In this document: piece by piece, positions 36,257 to 48,565 of the stretch
Layout: each line of letters starts with the position of its first letter
Position numbering within the stretch: the first letter of the stretch is position 1
Source: Polaromonas sp.
GTDB lineage: Bacteria; Pseudomonadota; Gammaproteobacteria; Burkholderiales; Burkholderiaceae_C
Assembly (NCBI RefSeq): GCF_012927455.1
Contig: NZ_JABBPE010000002.1
Span: forward strand, 124,001 to 188,000
Direction of reading: 5' to 3'
DNA: 64,000 nt
Program-made: the position numbers and the translations under genes
The notes under the pieces: generated by a model
The model's database searches: none
Told to the model about the DNA's origin: nothing
Seen by the model: only the letters and a program-made list of their open reading frames with translations

Positions 36257-36666
36257 AGTAATTTCCTTTAAAGTGGGGTTGAACATAGGGTGGCTGACAG
36301 AGCCTACCGGTGAGACACAGGCGGGGGTCCGGGTGCAGAGCGGTTGATTTTCCGAGCGGTATCCTGCACCAAGGTCAGGTTAAAGGCGCGCGCCTTTGGC
36401 AACTTGTAGGCCAGCGCCTAGTGGTTTGGTAAGCAGGCAACAGACGAACAGGTCCGCCTGCAACAAGATGCGTCCGGGGCAGCTTTTCTGACCTGACATT
36501 CAGCACATCGGGTTAAGCGCAAGCGCCACCCGGACAAAATGGCAAGTAAAACAGCCTCTAGACCAATGAATACGGGCGTCAATAGCTATCTATTTAGTAG
36601 CAATTGTCAGCGTTGCCAGCCCTGGCAAGCGGTGCCGACGCCAAGCCCGGCGGACCTTCGCGCTGC
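36257..36666. other. Gene-free 410-bp stretch
   Basis: It holds a perfect 16-bp palindrome (AAAGGCGC/GCGCCTTT, 36382-36397) about 126 bp upstream of the zinc dehydrogenase start and a family B copy at 36554-36603. Nothing else is recognised. A 65-codon plus-strand frame here is built from repeat sequence and the antisense of ligA. Confidence 0.6.
36554..36603 (-). repeat. Family B repeat B9 (intergenic)
   Basis: GCCTCTAGACCAATGAATAC, GGGCGTCAATAGCTATCTAT and TTAGTAGCAA match the reverse consensus. It lies 63 bp beyond the ligA stop. Confidence 0.82.
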
Positions 36667-38865
<2,199 letters not shown>

Positions 38866-38901
38866 TCAAAGCAAGGCGACACCCCTGGGGTGCCCGCAAC
38901 C

Positions 38902-40014
38902 TCAGGAGAACACGCGCCGGCCCAGCGCCGAGCCGGCCGACAGATCGCGTCCGTCGAGCGTGTCATACAGCTGCTCCAAGTCGGCGTGAATAGCCTCCAT
39001 GGCCTCAGTCGGGATGGGGTTGCCATTGTCGTCAATGATCACGCCGTCCATGCTGGCAGCCAGCGCAATGGCGGCCTCGCACATGCGCTCAAACGGATGC
39101 TCTTCGCGGGGCACCTGCGGCACGTCGAGCGACAGCGTGACTTCGCGCAGCGCCGTCTGTTCAGGGTCTTCGGCCATGGCCGCCATCGCGTCAAACGACA
39201 GGCCCAGAATCGGCGCATGACCGCTCTGGTTGCCCGGCAGCACCATGCGGCCCGGGATGGAGCCGGCAACAAAACCGATGCGGCCGGCATTTTGCTGCAC
39301 GTAGCCGGGGCTCCAGGCGGTGTTGGTGGCGCGCAGCGTGAAGCTCAGCTGCGCGTCATGGGCGCTGGCAAACTGGTCCAACTCACGGGCGCGCGCGACT
39401 TCGTCCAGCATTTCCGGAAACTCCGCTTCACCGCCCACGGCGTCGGCAAAGGCCTGCGCCTTGATGACAAATTCCGAGTACTCGATCTGATTGAGCGCAC
39501 CGGTCCGGTTGGCCAGCTGCACGCCGCACTGAAAGGCGCTGTAGCGCTGGCCCGCGCCAGGCACTTCCCATTCGCCGTTGATGACGCTCAGGCCTTCCAC
39601 GCCAAACGGTTTACTGCCGACCCGGCGTGTGCCGGGCATGGCGGCCAGCGCGGCTTCCCCGGAAACGACAGCGTCCAGCTGCACCGCCGCCAGCGCGTCA
39701 ATCAGGATGTCCAGGCCGGGCTTTTTCTCTGGCGTGGTGAAGCGGGTCAATGCGCCCAGATTGGTGTCGGTGTCAAAGCGCGGTTCATGGCGCTCCCCCA
39801 GCTCGTCCAGATCGTGCGGCCCATCACCGGCTTGGTCGGCCTGGCCGGGTTCGGCCTGCTGCGGCAGCGGCTGATGCGTCGGCTCCTGCGGCGGTGCGGC
39901 TTCGGGCGTGGCCCGCTTGGGCAGGTTGCGGCGCGACGACCACGTGCTGTGGGCAACCACGCCCGCCAGCACCAGGCCACCGACCACCGCCAAACTGATC
40001 TGAAGTGTGCTCAT
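38902..40014 (-). CDS. zipA: Cell division protein ZipA-like
   Basis: A 370-aa divisome protein. The single N-terminal anchor is TLQISLAVVGGLVLAGVVAH, then a Pro/Gln-rich charged linker (residues 30-80) and a C-terminal FtsZ-binding fold (LGLSFDAMAAMAEDPEQTAL; LDVPQVPREEHPFERMCEAA). It links FtsZ to the membrane. The order smc-zipA-ligA supports the call, since ZipA sequences diverge strongly. The start at 40014 has no SD; TACAAT ends 7 bases upstream. The frame remains open into smc, which is not coding for ZipA. Confidence 0.88.
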   Translation of the reverse strand: MSTLQISLAVVGGLVLAGVVAHSTWSSRRNLPKRATPEAAPPQEPTHQPLPQQAEPGQADQAGDGPHDLDELGERHEPRFDTDTNLGALTRFTTPEKKPGLDILIDALAAVQLDAVVSGEAALAAMPGTRRVGSKPFGVEGLSVINGEWEVPGAGQRYSAFQCGVQLANRTGALNQIEYSEFVIKAQAFADAVGGEAEFPEMLDEVARARELDQFASAHDAQLSFTLRATNTAWSPGYVQQNAGRIGFVAGSIPGRMVLPGNQSGHAPILGLSFDAMAAMAEDPEQTALREVTLSLDVPQVPREEHPFERMCEAAIALAASMDGVIIDDNGNPIPTEAMEAIHADLEQLYDTLDGRDLSAGSALGRRVFS

Positions 40015-40031
40015 GGGCTTGATTGTATTTT

Positions 40032-43000
40032 TTAGGCAGTTTCGGCAAAGCCGAGGGCTGCTTCCATGTCGACGGCGACGATGCGAGACACGCCCTGCTC
40101 CTGCATGGTTACGCCAATCAGCTGTTCGGCCATTTCCATGGCAATCTTGTTGTGACTGATGAACAAAAACTGTGTCTCCTTGCTCATGCTGGACACCAGT
40201 TTGGCGTAACGCTCGGTGTTGGCGTCGTCCAGCGGCGCATCGACCTCGTCGAGCAGGCAAAACGGCGCAGGATTGAGCTGGAAAATCGCAAACACCAGCG
40301 CGATCGCCGTCAGCGCCTTTTCACCGCCCGAGAGCAGGTGAATCGTCTGGTTTTTCTTGCCGGGCGGTTGCGCCATCACCTGCACTCCGGCGTCCAGAAT
40401 TTCTTCGCCCGTCATCATCAGCCTGGCGTTGCCGCCGCCAAACAGCTCGGGGAACATGCGGCCGAAATGCCCATTTACCGCTTCAAAGGTGCTGGCCAGC
40501 AAATCGCGCGTTTCCATGTCGATTTTCTTGATCGCATCTTCCAGCGTCGCCATGGCTTCGTTCAGGTCGGCCGACTGCGCATCGAGAAACTGCTTGCGCT
40601 CGCGCGCTGCGCTGAGCTCGTCAAGCGCAGCCAGATTGACGGCGCCCAGCGCCTGAATTTCGCGGTTGATGCGGTCAATCTCGCCTTGCAGGCCGGTCAG
40701 GCGCACATTGCCGCTCTGAATCGATTGTTCAACGGCGGCCAGATCGGCCTGGGCATCGGTCAGCAGGCCCGCGTATTGCTCAAAGCCCAGGCGTGCCGCC
40801 TGTTCCTTCAGCTGAAACTCGGTGATGCGCTGGCGCAGCGGATCGAGTTCGCGCTCAAGTGCGAGTCGCCTTTCATCACTTGCCCGCAGCTTGCTGGTCA
40901 GGTCATCGTACTGGCTGCGTTTGGCGCCCAGATCGGCTTCGCGTTCAAGCTTGGCGCCAAGCGCGCTTTGCAGGCCGGCCTGCGCCGCCGCGTCGGTCAG
41001 GCGCGACAGCTCTTCTCTAGCGCGCTCTTCCTCGCTGGCAATCGACGCCGCCTGCTGCGCGGCGATGTCAATCGAGCGCGTCAGTTCCTCGCGGCGCGAG
41101 GCCAGGCTGCGCAGCGCAAACTGCGCCTCCTGCGCCTGGCGCTCCAGCGTGCGTTGCTGCTCGCGTGATTCGCCCAGCTTGCGCTCCAGCTCTATCACCC
41201 GGTCATCGAGCTGCGCGTGGCGCTCCTGGCTGTCGGCCAGCTGCATGTCGAGCTCTTCAAAGCGGCCCTCGGCCGTCACCTTGCGCTCTTGCAGCTCGCC
41301 AAGATGGGCGTCAATTTCCGCCATGTCGGACTGGATTTGCTGGCTGCGCGCCCGCGTCTGCTCGGCCAGCTGCGACAGGCGCAGCACTTCAACCTGCAGC
41401 TCGTGGGCGCGGCTTTGGCCTTCGGCGGCTTCGCGGCGCGCCGTGGCCAGGCGCTGCGCCGCATCCGCATAGGCGGCTTCGGCGCGTATCAGCGCGCTGC
41501 GCGCTTCGTCGCTGATCATGGCTTGCGCCCTGAGCTGCTTGTCAAGGTTTTCGATTTCCTGGGCGCGCGCCAGCAGGCCGGCCTGCTCGGAATCGGGCGC
41601 ATAAAAACTCACGCTGTGCTGCGTCACCGCGTGGCCGCCCTTGACGAAAATCACTTCGCCGGCCTGCAGCTTGTCGCGCGCACCCATGGCGTCGTCGAGG
41701 CTGGGCGCGGTGTAGCTGCCGTGCAGCCAGTCGCCAAGCAGCGCCGACTGACCGGCATCGTTGAGGCGCAGCAGATCGCTTAGCGGCTTCAGGTTGAGCG
41801 CCGGATTGGAGCGTCCTGGCGCGGCCGCGCTGGGCGCGCTGTAAAACGACAGCTTGGCCGGCGGGCCTTCTCCGGCGGCGTGCCCGTTGGAGCCGGCAAA
41901 GCCGCGCACCAGGTCCAGCCGGCTGACTTCGAGGGCGCCCAGGCGCTCGCGCAGCGCGGCTTCCAGCGCGTTTTCCCAGCCTTGCTCAATGTGGATGCGG
42001 CTCCACAGGCCCTGCAGGCTGTCCAGACCATGCCTGGCCAGCCAGGGCTTGAGTTTGCCGTCGGTCTTGACTTTTTCCTGCAGCGCCTTGAGCGCCTCCA
42101 TGCGGGCCGACAGGTCGGCGCGCTTGGCCGATTCGGTGTTGACACTTTGCTGCAGCGTGCGCCGTTCTTGGTCCAGCTGCGGCACGTTGGCTGTCAGTTC
42201 GTGCAGTAGGCCTTCGGCCACCGCTTGCGCTTCCTGCGCGCTGGCAAATTGCGCGTTGAGGTTGACCAGGCGCGCTTCGTCGGGCGCGTTCAGCGCATTG
42301 CGGTCAGCGCTCAGGCGCTCGTGGCGCAGGCTCAGCGTGCGCGATTGTTCTTCGATATTGCGCTGGTCGGCGGCCAACACCTGGATTTGCTGCTGCACCT
42401 GGGCCACGCTGGCGCGCTGCTCGCTGGCCTTGGCCTGAGCCTGGCGCAGCGCTTCATCCAGCGCTGGCGATTGCGTGGCGTGCTCTTCGTTTTGCGCCAC
42501 CAGCAGCTCGGCTTTTTCTTCGGCCTCAATCGCCTGGGCGGCCAGGCTTTCGGTCTCGATCGCCGCGTCTTCCTTGCGCGTCGCCCACTGGGCGGTCTGC
42601 TCTTTCAGCTGGGCCAGGCGCTGCTCGACGCGCAGCCGGCCATCCACCACAAAGCGGATTTCAGACTCCAGCCGCCCGACTTCGGCGCTGGCCTCGTAAA
42701 GCTTGCCCTGCGCCTGGTTGACCTGATCGCCCGCCGCATAGTGCGCCTGCCGCACGGTTTCCAGGTCGGCTTCAATGTGGCGCAAGTCAGCCACCCGGCT
42801 TTCCAGTTCATTCACGGCTTTTTCAGCATCGGCCTTGACCCTGGCCTGGTCGGCTTCGCTCTCGGCACGCTTTAAAAACCACAGCTGGTGCTGCTTGAGC
42901 GAGCCATCGGACTGCAGCGTGTTGTAACGCAGGGCGACGGCGGCCTGCTTTTCAAGGCGCTCAAGATTGGCATTGAGCTCGCGCAGGATGTCTTCGACGC

Positions 43001-43577
43001 GGGTCAGGTTTTCGCGCGTGCCCGAGAGCCGGTTGGCGGTCTCGCGGCGACGCTCTTTGTACTTGGAAACACCGGCGGCTTCTTCAAGGAACAGGCGCAG
43101 CTCTTCGGGCTTGGACTCGATGATGCGGCTGATCGTGCCCTGGCCGATGATGGCGTAGGCGCGCGGCCCCAGGCCGGTGCCCAGAAAAACGTCCTGCACG
43201 TCGCGCCGGCGCACCGGCTGGTTGTTGATGTAGTAGCTCGACGTGCCGTCACGCGTCAGCACGCGCTTGACGGCGATCTCCAGAAACTGCCCCCACTGAC
43301 CGCCAGCCCGGTGGTCGGCGTTCTCGAACACCAGCTCGACGCTGGCGCGGCTCGCTGCCTTGCGCGTGGTGGTGCCGCTAAAAATGACGTCCTGCATCGA
43401 CTCGCCGCGCAGCTCGGACGCCTTGCTCTCGCCCAGCACCCAGCGCACCGCATCCATGATGTTGGACTTGCCGCAACCGTTGGGCCCGACCACGCCGACG
43501 AGCTGCCCCGGCAGTATGAAATTGGTGGGCTCCGCGAACGATTTAAACCCGGATAACTTGATCGAATTAAGCCGCAC
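40032..43577 (-). CDS. smc: Chromosome segregation protein SMC
   Basis: An 1181-aa SMC ATPase. N-terminal head with Walker A GPNGCGKSN and MDAVRWVLGES, long Glu/Gln/Ala-rich coiled coils, a central hinge (about residues 500-650, containing GLARHGLDSL-like and GDWLHGSYTAPSLDDAMGAR segments), and a C-terminal head with signature LLSGGEKALTAIALVFAIF and Walker B FCLLDEVDAPLDD. It compacts and segregates the chromosome. The start codon is GTG with AGGG 6 bases before it. First gene of smc-zipA-ligA. Confidence 0.96.
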   Translation of the reverse strand: MRLNSIKLSGFKSFAEPTNFILPGQLVGVVGPNGCGKSNIMDAVRWVLGESKASELRGESMQDVIFSGTTTRKAASRASVELVFENADHRAGGQWGQFLEIAVKRVLTRDGTSSYYINNQPVRRRDVQDVFLGTGLGPRAYAIIGQGTISRIIESKPEELRLFLEEAAGVSKYKERRRETANRLSGTRENLTRVEDILRELNANLERLEKQAAVALRYNTLQSDGSLKQHQLWFLKRAESEADQARVKADAEKAVNELESRVADLRHIEADLETVRQAHYAAGDQVNQAQGKLYEASAEVGRLESEIRFVVDGRLRVEQRLAQLKEQTAQWATRKEDAAIETESLAAQAIEAEEKAELLVAQNEEHATQSPALDEALRQAQAKASEQRASVAQVQQQIQVLAADQRNIEEQSRTLSLRHERLSADRNALNAPDEARLVNLNAQFASAQEAQAVAEGLLHELTANVPQLDQERRTLQQSVNTESAKRADLSARMEALKALQEKVKTDGKLKPWLARHGLDSLQGLWSRIHIEQGWENALEAALRERLGALEVSRLDLVRGFAGSNGHAAGEGPPAKLSFYSAPSAAAPGRSNPALNLKPLSDLLRLNDAGQSALLGDWLHGSYTAPSLDDAMGARDKLQAGEVIFVKGGHAVTQHSVSFYAPDSEQAGLLARAQEIENLDKQLRAQAMISDEARSALIRAEAAYADAAQRLATARREAAEGQSRAHELQVEVLRLSQLAEQTRARSQQIQSDMAEIDAHLGELQERKVTAEGRFEELDMQLADSQERHAQLDDRVIELERKLGESREQQRTLERQAQEAQFALRSLASRREELTRSIDIAAQQAASIASEEERAREELSRLTDAAAQAGLQSALGAKLEREADLGAKRSQYDDLTSKLRASDERRLALERELDPLRQRITEFQLKEQAARLGFEQYAGLLTDAQADLAAVEQSIQSGNVRLTGLQGEIDRINREIQALGAVNLAALDELSAARERKQFLDAQSADLNEAMATLEDAIKKIDMETRDLLASTFEAVNGHFGRMFPELFGGGNARLMMTGEEILDAGVQVMAQPPGKKNQTIHLLSGGEKALTAIALVFAIFQLNPAPFCLLDEVDAPLDDANTERYAKLVSSMSKETQFLFISHNKIAMEMAEQLIGVTMQEQGVSRIVAVDMEAALGFAETA

Positions 43578-43906
43578 GGCTTTCCCTGTTTTCTTGAGCC
43601 TGGAGGTAACTCGTTGATTCTTATAGCGCGTTGACGAGGCGCCGAGACCACGCGCGGCACATGCCGCAACGCACGGCCTGCAATGTTACCCCGAGCGCGC
43701 GGCCGGTTTTTGTCAATCAAAAGCGCATGGCGCGCCGGCCAGCCTCGAAAAAAGCTCACCAGCCGTAAATAGGTATCAAATAGGCCTCTAGCCCAATAGA
43801 AACGGGCGTAATCAGCTATTATTTTCATAGCGAATAAAGGAAATCGCCACCCGGCACAACGCAAGCGGCCAATTAGCTTGCGGCATCAAGGCCGGATAAT
43901 CCGGGC
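43578..43906. other. Divergent gap between smc and dapC
   Basis: 329 bp between the divergent smc and dapC starts. It holds family B copy B11. A CTATAAG close to the smc start (43620-43626 region, minus strand) may be a -10, without a clear -35. No gene is visible. Confidence 0.5.
43778..43834 (-). repeat. Family B repeat B11 (intergenic)
   Basis: AAATAGGCCTCTAGCCCAAT, AGAAACGGGCGTAATCAGCT and ATTATTTTCATAGCGAA: a full-length reverse copy with both hairpins, in the smc/dapC gap. Confidence 0.9.
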
Positions 43907-45214
43907 ATGAATCCCCTGCTTTCACGCCTTCAGCCCTATCCCTTTGAGCGGCTGCGCCAACTGCACGCCGACATCACCCCCAACCCAGCCTATAAACCCA
44001 TCAGCCTGGGCATTGGCGAGCCACGCCACGCTACGCCGCAGCTGATCAAGGATGCGCTGAGTGCCAGTCTGGCCGGTCTGGCGAGCTACCCGGCGACCGT
44101 GGGGGAGCCCAAGCTTCGCCAGGCCATGAGCGACTGGCTGGCACGCCGCTACGGCCTGAAGGTAGACGCGGCGACGCAAATCCTGCCAGTCAATGGCTCG
44201 CGCGAGGCGCTGTTTGCATTGGCGCAGACCGTGATTGACCCCAGCCAGAGCGGCGCCCGACCGCCGCTGGGCCGCCCCAAGGCGGGCGACGCCCCTTCTC
44301 CCCGTGCAAGGGGCAGCGAATCGCCGGAGGCTCACGAAGTGGCGAGCGTGGGGGCACCCATAGTCGTCTGTCCCAATCCTTTCTATCAAATTTACGAAGG
44401 CGCGGCGCTGCTGGCCGGCGCCCAGACCTGGTTTGCGCCCAGCGACCCGGCGCGCAACTTTGCCGTGGACTGGGCCGGCGTGCCCGGGGCGGTGTGGGCC
44501 AAAACCCAGCTGCTGTTTGTCTGCTCACCGGGCAACCCGACGGGCGCCGTGATGTCGCTCGCCGAATGGGAACTGCTGTTCAAGCTGAGCGACCGCTACG
44601 GCTTCGTCATTGCCTCTGACGAGTGCTACAGCGAGATTTACTTTCGCGACGAAGCGCCGCTGGGTGGCCTGCAGGCGGCGGCGCAATTGGGCCGGGCTGA
44701 TTTCAAAAACCTGATCGCGCTGACCAGCCTGTCCAAGCGCAGCAATGTGCCCGGCCTGCGCAGCGGTTTTGTGGCGGGCGATGCGGCGCTGATCAAGTCC
44801 TTTTTGCTGTACCGCACCTACCACGGCAGCGCCATGAGTCCCATCGTGCAAGCAGCCAGCATCGCCGCCTGGAACGACGAGCAGCATGTGGTGGATAACC
44901 GCGCCCAGTACCGCGAAAAGTTCGCCCAGGTCACACCGCTGCTGGCCGCCGTGATGGACGTGGCGCTGCCCGACGCCGGTTTTTACCTGTGGGCGGCCAT
45001 TCCCGAAGTCTTCAAGGGCTCCGACACCGCGTTCGCGCGCGAACTGCTCGCTCTTTACAATGTCTTGGTGTTGCCCGGCAGTTACCTGGCGCGCGAGGCC
45101 CAAGGGTCTAACCCGGGCGCCGGCCGAATCCGCATGGCGCTGGTGGCCGAAACCGCCGAATGCGTCGAAGCAGCACAGCGCATCGTTCAATTCATTCATT
45201 CCAAAGTTCACTGA
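43907..45214 (+). CDS. dapC: Succinyldiaminopimelate transaminase
   Basis: A 435-aa class I/II PLP aminotransferase converting N-succinyl-2-amino-6-ketopimelate to succinyl-DAP for lysine and peptidoglycan. Features: [12 protein letters not shown], the PLP region [25 protein letters not shown], the Schiff-base Lys in [17 protein letters not shown], and SGRIRMAL-like [11 protein letters not shown]. Residues about 121-151 ([20 protein letters not shown] through ASVGA) are a family A insertion just before the conserved [12 protein letters not shown]. Without it the length is about 404, near normal. GATAAT ends 6 bases before the ATG and there is no SD. Confidence 0.93.
   Translation: MNPLLSRLQPYPFERLRQLHADITPNPAYKPISLGIGEPRHATPQLIKDALSASLAGLASYPATVGEPKLRQAMSDWLARRYGLKVDAATQILPVNGSREALFALAQTVIDPSQSGARPPLGRPKAGDAPSPRARGSESPEAHEVASVGAPIVVCPNPFYQIYEGAALLAGAQTWFAPSDPARNFAVDWAGVPGAVWAKTQLLFVCSPGNPTGAVMSLAEWELLFKLSDRYGFVIASDECYSEIYFRDEAPLGGLQAAAQLGRADFKNLIALTSLSKRSNVPGLRSGFVAGDAALIKSFLLYRTYHGSAMSPIVQAASIAAWNDEQHVVDNRAQYREKFAQVTPLLAAVMDVALPDAGFYLWAAIPEVFKGSDTAFARELLALYNVLVLPGSYLAREAQGSNPGAGRIRMALVAETAECVEAAQRIVQFIHSKVH
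44269..44356 (+). repeat. Family A repeat A8, inside dapC
   Basis: GGGCCGCCCCAAGGCGGGCG, CGCCCCTTCTCCCCGTGCAA, GGGGCAGCGAATCGCC and AGTGGCGAGCGTGGGGGCA. A forward family A copy maintained in frame. Confidence 0.9.
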
Positions 45215-45224
45215 AGACCCTCAC

Positions 45225-46052
45225 ATGACTCAAGACAACTTGCAAGCCACCATCGACGCCGCCTGGGAAAACCGCGCCAACCTGTCGCCCGCCGCAGCGC
45301 CCCGGGAAGTGCTTGATGCCGTGGAACACACGATTGATCAGCTCAACAACGGCAAGCTGCGCGTGGCAACGCGTCAAAGCGTGGGCCAGTGGACAACGCA
45401 CCAGTGGATTAAAAAGGCGGTGCTGCTGAGCTTTCGGCTGAAAGACAACGAAGTCATGCGCGCCGGCGACTTTGGTTTTTATGACAAGGTGCCCACCAAG
45501 TTTGCCCACCTGAGCGAAGATGAAATGCGCGCCACCGGCGTGCGCGTGGTGCCGCCTGCGATGGCGCGGCGCGGCAGCTTCATCGCCAAGGGCGCGATCC
45601 TGATGCCCAGCTACGTCAACATCGGCGCTTATGTCGATGAAGGCACGATGGTGGACACCTGGGCTGCTGTCGGCTCGTGTGCCCAGATCGGCAAAAACGT
45701 GCACCTGTCGGGTGGCGTCGGCATTGGCGGCGTGCTCGAGCCGATGCAGGCCAACCCGACCATCATTGAAGACAATTGCTTTATCGGCGCGCGCTCTGAA
45801 ATCGTCGAAGGCGTGATCGTTGAAGAAAACTCGGTGATCTCCATGGGCGTGTACATCGGCCAGAGCACGCCGATTTACGACCGCGAGCTCGACACCGTGA
45901 GCTACGGCCGCATTCCGGCCGGCTCTGTCGTGGTGTCGGGCAACCTGCCCAAGGCGGGCGGCAAGTACAGCCTGTACTGCGCGGTGATTGTCAAGCGCGT
46001 CGATGCCAAAACGCGCGCTACGACCAGCCTGAATGATTTGCTCCGCGACTAG
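45225..46052 (+). CDS. dapD: Tetrahydrodipicolinate N-succinyltransferase
   Basis: A 275-aa left-handed beta-helix acyltransferase (E. coli 274 aa) adding succinyl from succinyl-CoA. The N-terminal helical part contains [19 protein letters not shown]. Hexapeptide repeats run through [40 protein letters not shown] and [20 protein letters not shown], and the C-terminal end has [13 protein letters not shown]. It starts 10 bp after dapC and acts immediately before DapC in the succinylase route. Confidence 0.96.
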   Translation: MTQDNLQATIDAAWENRANLSPAAAPREVLDAVEHTIDQLNNGKLRVATRQSVGQWTTHQWIKKAVLLSFRLKDNEVMRAGDFGFYDKVPTKFAHLSEDEMRATGVRVVPPAMARRGSFIAKGAILMPSYVNIGAYVDEGTMVDTWAAVGSCAQIGKNVHLSGGVGIGGVLEPMQANPTIIEDNCFIGARSEIVEGVIVEENSVISMGVYIGQSTPIYDRELDTVSYGRIPAGSVVVSGNLPKAGGKYSLYCAVIVKRVDAKTRATTSLNDLLRD

Positions 46053-46058
46053 AGATTT

Positions 46059-46128
46059 GGCCCCCACGCTTGTCGCTTCGCGTACTTTGCTGCCCCCCGA
46101 GGGGGCGGGCCTTGCTTGGGGCGGCCCG
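46059..46128 (-). repeat. Family A repeat A9 (between dapD and the pilU-like gene)
   Basis: GGCCCCCACGCTTGTCGCTT, CGCGTACTTTGCTG, CCCCCCGAGGGGG hairpin and CCTTGCTTGGGGCGGCCCG. It begins 6 bp past the dapD stop and is one of the closest copies to the A2 tandem units. Confidence 0.92.
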
Positions 46129-46196
46129 ACGCGGCGGCCGCTGGCTGGTTTTGCTGCGCCGGGCTTCGACCCAATTTCAATCAACGAGGGTGGATC

Positions 46197-47345
46197 ATGA
46201 GCACGATGGAAAGAATTCTGCGTTTGATGGTGGAAAGAAAGGCGTCGGACGTCTACCTATCGGCGCACTCGCCCGCCCTCATCAAGATCAACGGACACGC
46301 GCTTCCCATCAATTCGCAGCTGCTGCCGGCCGAGGCACCGCTCAACTTGCTGGCCGAAGTGTTGCCGCCCGAGCGGATTGAAGAGCTGAGAGAAATCGGC
46401 GAGCTCAATATGGCGCTGCCGGTGGCGGGTTTGGGCAACTTCCGCATCAGCGGCTTTCGCCAGCGCGGCAGCTATGCGGCGGTGATTCGCTACATTCCAA
46501 CCGACATTCCGGCGCTGGCCAGCCTGAAGCTGCCGCCCGTCCTGTCCGAGCTGATCATGGAAAAGCGCGGCCTGTTGCTGATGGTGGGCTCCACCGGGGC
46601 GGGCAAAAGCACCACGCTGGCGTCCATGCTGGATTACCGCAACGCGACTGCCATGGGTCATATCCTGACGATTGAAGACCCGATCGAGTTCATGTTTACC
46701 AACCGCAAATCGGTGGTTAACCAGCGCGAGGTGGGCAGCGACACGCAGTCGCTGCAGGTGGCACTGAGAAATGCGTTGCGCCAGGCGCCCGACGTGATTC
46801 TGATCGGCGAGATTCGCGACCGCGAAACCATGTCGGCGGCCATTGCTTATGCGCAGTCTGGCCATTTGTGCCTGGCCACCATGCACGCCAACAACAGCTA
46901 CCAGGCGCTCAACCGCATTCTGAGCTTTTATCCGGTAGAAGTGCGCAACACCATGCTGGGCGACCTGGCCGCGGCGCTCAAGGCCATCGTGTCGCAGCGC
47001 CTGCTACGCACGCTGGACGGCACGCGCACGCCGGCCGCTGAAGTCATGCTCAACACCAAGCTGGTGGCCGAGCTGATTGAAAAAGGCGACTTTTCGGGCG
47101 TCAAGGAAGCGATGGAAAAATCCATGGCCGAAGGCTCGCAAACCTTTGAAGAAGACATCGCCCGGCTGATCATGGACAAAATCGTCACGCGCAAGGAAGG
47201 CCTGCAGTATGCCGACTCGCCAACCAACCTGATGTGGCGTCTGGAAAATGATTTTGCGGTGGCCCATACGCAGGCGCAGGAGCTGCATGACGACCACGAT
47301 GACGAACCGAGCTTCACGGAAATTACGCTGGATGTCAGGCACTGA
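46197..47345 (+). CDS. PilT/PilU-family type IV pilus retraction ATPase
   Basis: A 382-aa hexameric secretion ATPase. N-terminal [20 protein letters not shown] with the PAS-like domain, Walker [18 protein letters not shown], Asp box [20 protein letters not shown], Walker [16 protein letters not shown] and His box [11 protein letters not shown]. The ending [11 protein letters not shown] and the lack of a clear AIRNLIRE motif favour PilU over PilT. Its place inside the dap cluster is not metabolic. A gene-free 144 bp with repeat A9 precedes it, and dapE starts 2 bp after it. Confidence 0.9.
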   Translation: MSTMERILRLMVERKASDVYLSAHSPALIKINGHALPINSQLLPAEAPLNLLAEVLPPERIEELREIGELNMALPVAGLGNFRISGFRQRGSYAAVIRYIPTDIPALASLKLPPVLSELIMEKRGLLLMVGSTGAGKSTTLASMLDYRNATAMGHILTIEDPIEFMFTNRKSVVNQREVGSDTQSLQVALRNALRQAPDVILIGEIRDRETMSAAIAYAQSGHLCLATMHANNSYQALNRILSFYPVEVRNTMLGDLAAALKAIVSQRLLRTLDGTRTPAAEVMLNTKLVAELIEKGDFSGVKEAMEKSMAEGSQTFEEDIARLIMDKIVTRKEGLQYADSPTNLMWRLENDFAVAHTQAQELHDDHDDEPSFTEITLDVRH

Positions 47346-47347
47346 CC

Positions 47348-48565
47348 ATGTCCCGAACACTTCACCTTGCTGAGCAGCTGATCGCACGCCCTTCCGTCAC
47401 GCCCGACGACGCCGGCTGCCAGGAGATTCTGGCGGCGCGGCTGGCGTCGCTGGGCTTTCAATGCGAAACCATTGTCAGCGGCCCGGCAAACGCGCGCGTC
47501 ACCAATCTCTGGGCAAAAAAGGAAGGTTTTATCCCGCTAGCCCAATCAGGACGGGCGCAAGCAGCTATTGAATCAATAGCACTCCAGGCACCGCCCAAAC
47601 CACTGATCAAAACCCTGGTATTTGCCGGCCATACCGACGTGGTGCCCACGGGACCGCTGGAGCAATGGCTCAGCCCGCCGTTCACGCCTAGCCGGCGCGA
47701 CGGCAAGCTGTACGGGCGCGGCGCCGCCGACATGAAGACGTCGATTGCGGCGATGGTGGTGGCGGTCGAGGAGTTTCTGGCCGACCAGCCGCAACCGGCG
47801 CTGTCGATCGCCTTCCTGCTCACCAGCGACGAAGAAGGCCCAGCCCTCGATGGCACGGTGAAGGTCTGCGAGCAGCTGAGCGCGCGCGGCGAGGTGCTGG
47901 ACTACTGCATCGTCGGCGAGCCGACCTCGGTCGACCAGCTCGGCGACACGATCAAGAACGGCCGCCGCGGCACCCTGAGTGGCCGGCTCACAATCAAGGG
48001 CGTGCAGGGCCACATCGCCTACCCGCACTTGGCCAACAACCCGATTCACCGCTTTGCGCCTGCCCTTAGCGAGCTGGTGGCGACCGAGTGGGACCGTGGC
48101 AATGAATTCTTTCCCGCCACCAGCTGGCAGGTGTCGAATCTGCACGGCGGCACCGGCGCGTCCAACATCATTCCCGGCGAGCTGGTGGTGGACTTCAATT
48201 TCCGCTTTTGCACCGAGTCCACGCCCGACAGCCTGCAGCAGCGCCTGCAATGCGTTTTGCACCGGCACGAGCTGGAATATGACCTGAAATGGACGCTGGG
48301 CGGCCTGCCCTTTCTGACCACGCCGGGCGCGCTGGTCGAAGCGGTTCGAGGCGCCATCCAGGCCGAGACCGGCCTGGATGGCGCGCTTTCGACCAGCGGC
48401 GGTACCAGCGACGGCCGCTTCATCGCCAAAATTTGCCCGCAGGTCATCGAGTTCGGCCCGGTCAATGCGTCGATTCACAAAATCAACGAGTGCGTCCTGG
48501 TGGCGTCGCTCGATCCGCTGAAAAACATCTACAGGGGCGTGCTGGAACGGCTGGCGGCGCCATGA
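47348..48565 (+). CDS. dapE: Succinyl-diaminopimelate desuccinylase
   Basis: A 405-aa M20 zinc peptidase releasing succinate from succinyl-DAP. Zinc and catalytic motifs: [41 protein letters not shown] (general-base Glu), CIVGEPTS and the C-terminal [16 protein letters not shown]. It is about 30 residues longer than E. coli DapE. The excess lies at residues 63-79 ([15 protein letters not shown]) and neighbours, encoded by a family B repeat placed just before the first zinc motif. The prmB start overlaps its stop by ATGA. Confidence 0.96.
   Translation: MSRTLHLAEQLIARPSVTPDDAGCQEILAARLASLGFQCETIVSGPANARVTNLWAKKEGFIPLAQSGRAQAAIESIALQAPPKPLIKTLVFAGHTDVVPTGPLEQWLSPPFTPSRRDGKLYGRGAADMKTSIAAMVVAVEEFLADQPQPALSIAFLLTSDEEGPALDGTVKVCEQLSARGEVLDYCIVGEPTSVDQLGDTIKNGRRGTLSGRLTIKGVQGHIAYPHLANNPIHRFAPALSELVATEWDRGNEFFPATSWQVSNLHGGTGASNIIPGELVVDFNFRFCTESTPDSLQQRLQCVLHRHELEYDLKWTLGGLPFLTTPGALVEAVRGAIQAETGLDGALSTSGGTSDGRFIAKICPQVIEFGPVNASIHKINECVLVASLDPLKNIYRGVLERLAAP
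47535..47581 (-). repeat. Family B repeat B12, inside dapE
   Basis: CGCTAGCCCAATCAGGACGG, GCGCAAGCAGCTATTGAATC and AATAGCA: a nearly intact reverse copy, read [14 protein letters not shown]. Confidence 0.92.

Noticed and set aside
40015..40260. Longer ZipA start extending into smc
   Set aside because: The membrane anchor begins at MSTLQISLAV; upstream codons are antisense-like shadow within smc and have no signal or SD.
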